Source: Rhytidiadelphus loreus (lineage: Eukaryota; Streptophyta; Bryopsida; Hypnales; Hylocomiaceae). Taken from it: 64,000 bases of DNA. Where the stretch lies: assembly GCA_947034895.1 (NCBI GenBank), contig OX344762.1, forward strand, positions 2,296,501-2,360,500, in the 5' to 3' direction. The position numbers were made by a program, and so were the translations under genes. Of this stretch, positions 61,103 to 64,000 are shown in pieces; position 1 is the first letter of the stretch; each line of letters opens with the position of its first letter. Below the pieces are notes generated by a model. It saw nothing but the letters and a program-made list of their open reading frames with translations. It did no database searches and was not told where the DNA came from.

Positions 61103-62803
61103 CTAAAGCTCCGCCAGAGCCTTCACGTTGATGGGGTAGGCATTAGTGGCATTTCCTGTGAAGATCAACTTAAAGAGAATGCGCACCACGACCTCAGTAG
61201 GGTGCACAAAATCCCAGTACAGCGACTTAGAGGGGCGTTTACAGAAATCCACCACTGCGTTGGGCAGGTAGTCCGGCACGGGCTTCCCGCATTGCACTTG
61301 CGCATTCAGAAAACCGGCGCCACAGCAACCCGACGTCACATTCATCAAGCCGAAGGACTTCCCGTCGGCGATGATGGCCGAGAACGCATCGAACATGAGG
61401 CCGAGGACGATGTTGAACTCGGGATAGGCGGCGCGGAGCCCGTCGACCACCTGCCTCAAAGCCGCGTTGAACGCTAACGCCAGTTGGTTGGCTCCCACCA
61501 CGCATTCGCCAGGTTGCGTAGGGTTGAGGGATCTTACGACGGGCGAGCATCCGATGGGGCCAAGTTCGCGAACCACCACCTTCCTTGCTCCCTCGTTGTA
61601 CAACGCCTGCAATGGTCATGAATAATCCTTCTCCTTCATTAATTTGCTATGGATCGACCTCAACATGTTCTGAAAACGATCAAGAAACCGTGGCAATGGA
61701 CAGTCTTCTGGAGATATCAAATTAACTTCAAGGCCGTTGATTTTTTACAGTAGGATCATATATTTATTAGTCAAATTGGAGATATACAATCCTTGAACTC
61801 TTGGTCATTAATTAGAAGTTGAAACAAATAGGAGAGTTATTATGCAATGCAAAGCATGGATCGAATTAAGGGAACGGTGGATTGGAGGCTATAGCTTACA
61901 AGGAGAGTTTTCTGGTAATTGCGGATTACGGAAGCAAGAAAGTCGGTGGCGTTGATCTCCTGCTGGAGGGTAGTGTTGGAGATGAACGCGGTAAGATCGT
62001 TGGAACCGCTGACGATGAAGAATATGGACTTGGAGATGAGAGTGTTTGCAGTCTCCACTCCCAATTCCTGTTGCAGGATCGATTTTGCAGTTCCGAACTG
62101 TTGTACTTGGACACTTATTGGGAGCAACTGAGACAAGTTCATGCAACCATAGCCAAATCGATCAGAACTTGTGTACGGTAGTTATGTCAGCTTTTAGTTA
62201 CTGGGAAAATTCACAGATTGATCTCAATTGTGAGATTACAGAGAGATCGAAGGACTTACTAAGCCTTGGCCGGTGGAATCCAGGAGACCACTCCCAGCTG
62301 AGGCGAAGTTGACGCCTTTGGTGTAGGAAGCGTTCGGCTGCAGGAACGGAGGTGCGAAGGGGAGTCCCAATGCTTCAGCTGTTCCAATGTGACCCAATTG
62401 CAAATAAGCTTTCACAAATCATGAATCTGCTTCGACTCCCTGTGGAATGAAATCCAACACCAAACACTGAAAATTATCGTACTCTTTGACATAACTCAGA
62501 TATTAATTCAACAGGTACGTGGTCACTTGATAGCGTGCACTTACCAAGAAAATCGACAACAACGCGGCCGTTAGAGAAGCGTCCCGTGGGCCTTCCGAAG
62601 AACGTCTTGCCGTAGGGAGGAAAGTCGGCCTTGAATGAGGCCTTGGGCAAGTAGTTGTTGGTCCCCACATCAGCTAACGAGTCACCTAATGCAAAAAACG
62701 CAGGGACATCGAAGCTCCGAAGCGACCTCGCGGCGTCCACAGCCGGCATCCGAGAGAAAAGCGCAGCTGTGGCCAACACCAAAATGACGATTCTGAAACC
62801 CAT
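61103..62803 (-). CDS. GDSL esterase/lipase G3, intact
   Basis: Four exons with GT-AG borders: 62803-62545, 62378-62260, 62127-61900 and 61606-61103. They sum to 1110 nt, or 369 residues, the normal size for plant GDSL lipases. Residues 1-25 (MGFRIVILVLATAALFSRM...) form a signal peptide, so the enzyme should be secreted. The SGNH residues are all visible: Ser42 in LGDSLADVG, Gly115 in NFASAGSG, Asn169 in GSND, and Asp334/His337 in WDFVHPTE. Such enzymes hydrolyse ester bonds of lipids or cell-wall and cutin-type substrates. The substrate here is unknown. It is the only one of three copies without a visible lesion. The ATG is conserved in all three. Confidence 0.92.
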
Positions 62804-64000
62804 GACTGGTTACAAGTGAGCTTCGCCTTCTTGTAACTCCTAGCTCCAGTGATTCCAAACCAACTCCCTCTGAGTTTCTCGACCCAGAATACACCGTACC
62901 AGATGAAATAATCAAAGTAACCGTGACAAGCTTGAATCTGTACGTAATCCGAATCGTTGCAGGAACTGAATTTGATCACTTTCAGCTGGTGTTAAAGTAA
63001 TCAGACTGACTGGAAGATTGTGCATGCTGATAGATTTTTGTAAGAAGGTCAACACTCACTTGAAGCCAGGTTTTACAGTCGGACGAGCCCGCAGCAGGTT
63101 CCACGTGTGATGTGAAGGGTCCACTGGCACAAGTCCTAGCGGAGCTCATCCAGACTAAGAAAGCGCCTCCATGTCTTACACACGGAAGTGGGTTAAGAGC
63201 ACCTTTAGCCACCGCGGCCCCCCAATTCCGCAGTTACTGCCTTAGCACTGTCAGCAGACGATGACGGACGGAGCGTTGGGTCCGTCTTGTGCTGATGAGA
63301 GCATCTCCATTGGGGCGCGCCAGAGTGACCCTGTAAGGGTTGTGGCATGCCCAGAAGGTTTTAGTGTCCCACTAAGGGAGAACCACCCATAACCGACTGA
63401 ATAAGCAATTCTAGATATGATCTGGAGTAGTGCAGGGCGAAGCAAATATTTTCAGAGGTAGAAGGATAGAAATGACAAGGATTGCACAAACTTTGGTAAT
63501 TTTATCACTTGAATTGTAATTACTATGAATTTTGAAAGGCAAAAAGTGCTTTGAACCCACTGCCAATCTCTAGACTTTTCTAATTCCAATCACTAAAAAA
63601 CTAGTCTTACTAAATGCTTTCTGCTTTCTTACTCACTACTTTGGGACATGTGTCATGAATCTATGAGTCTCAATTTCGAAAAGAAAAGAAACATTCTAGC
63701 TATGGTTCAAAATAAGTCAGTCTATAGGTTGGTTATTGGGTCCTTATTAGGAATGGTTGGCTTCCCCTTAGTGCAAGATTCAAGAATTTGTCAACGCAGG
63801 CCCCACTAAAAACCAAATTCAACACCTCAAGTTGCTGTGCCTTGGTCATTTGACTTGAGCCACGGCATTACATAAACTTAAATGTGTGGTTCGGATATCG
63901 AGAGCAAATTGCACACAAGGTTTTAAGGCCATCCAAAGCATTTGTTGTGGAAGTAGAGTTAGGCATGAGCTAATTAATTGCATGCCTCATAAATTGCAAA
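62804..64000. other. G3 upstream region and right end of the window
   Basis: To about 63155 it matches the upstream region of G1 (18780-19150), including the presumed promoter. Beyond that the large duplication ends. A GAGCATCTCCATTGG motif at 63299-63313 resembles ends of small transposons. From 63450 on nothing is recognised. Confidence 0.55.

Overview
This window reads as nuclear DNA of a land plant. It is AT-rich and has intron-split genes, a malectin-like LRR receptor kinase, GDSL lipases, a plant-type Copia retrotransposon and many small inverted-repeat transposons. I cannot name the species or lineage from the sequence. All real genes found lie on the minus strand. Gene models were built by hand from splice signals and from comparison between the copies inside the window.

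Layout on the plus-strand axis. (1) 1-6817: the 3' part of a decayed Copia element, split at 1301-5111 by a 3.8 kb CCGGAT-rich insertion that carries its own minus-strand reading frame, and carrying a tRNA-like SINE at 6239-6530. (2) 6818-16900: a long non-coding block N full of inverted-repeat elements. (3) 17103-18779: GDSL lipase copy G1, damaged. (4) 20623-26183: receptor-kinase copy RLK-A, truncated and carrying a stop. (5) 28690-30392: GDSL copy G2, with a stop. (6) 30393-37687: spacer with several MITE-like elements. (7) 37688-47329: RLK-B, a complete 14-exon gene of 934 codons. (8) 47907-52371: a second Copia copy with its 5' LTR but without its 3' end. (9) 52372-60960: a second copy of block N. 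(10) 61103-62803: GDSL copy G3, intact at 369 codons.

Two duplication layers explain the order. An older one produced alternating GDSL-RLK units (G1/RLK-A and G2/RLK-B). A younger tandem duplication with an offset of about 44-45.5 kb copied Copia + N + GDSL, so positions 1 to about 19150 correspond to about 51051-63155. Because the two halves are homologous, most younger transposon insertions can be read directly against an empty site in the other half. This gives unusually firm insertion boundaries for a 3.8 kb element, a TTAA-flanked MITE and two CACTA-end hairpins, among others.

Within each family only one copy is still intact (RLK-B, and G3 among the lipases). The others carry independent lesions: a lost splice acceptor in G1, an in-frame TAG in G2, and loss of the ectodomain plus an in-frame TAA in RLK-A. 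RLK-B should be a plasma-membrane receptor with an extracellular malectin-like/LRR sensor and a cytosolic RD-type kinase. G3 should be a secreted SGNH hydrolase. No pathway linking them can be shown from sequence alone. The most novel object is the 3.8 kb insertion: TGT...ACA ends, a 5-bp target duplication, no LTRs, no polymerase, and a single long frame split by one TAG.
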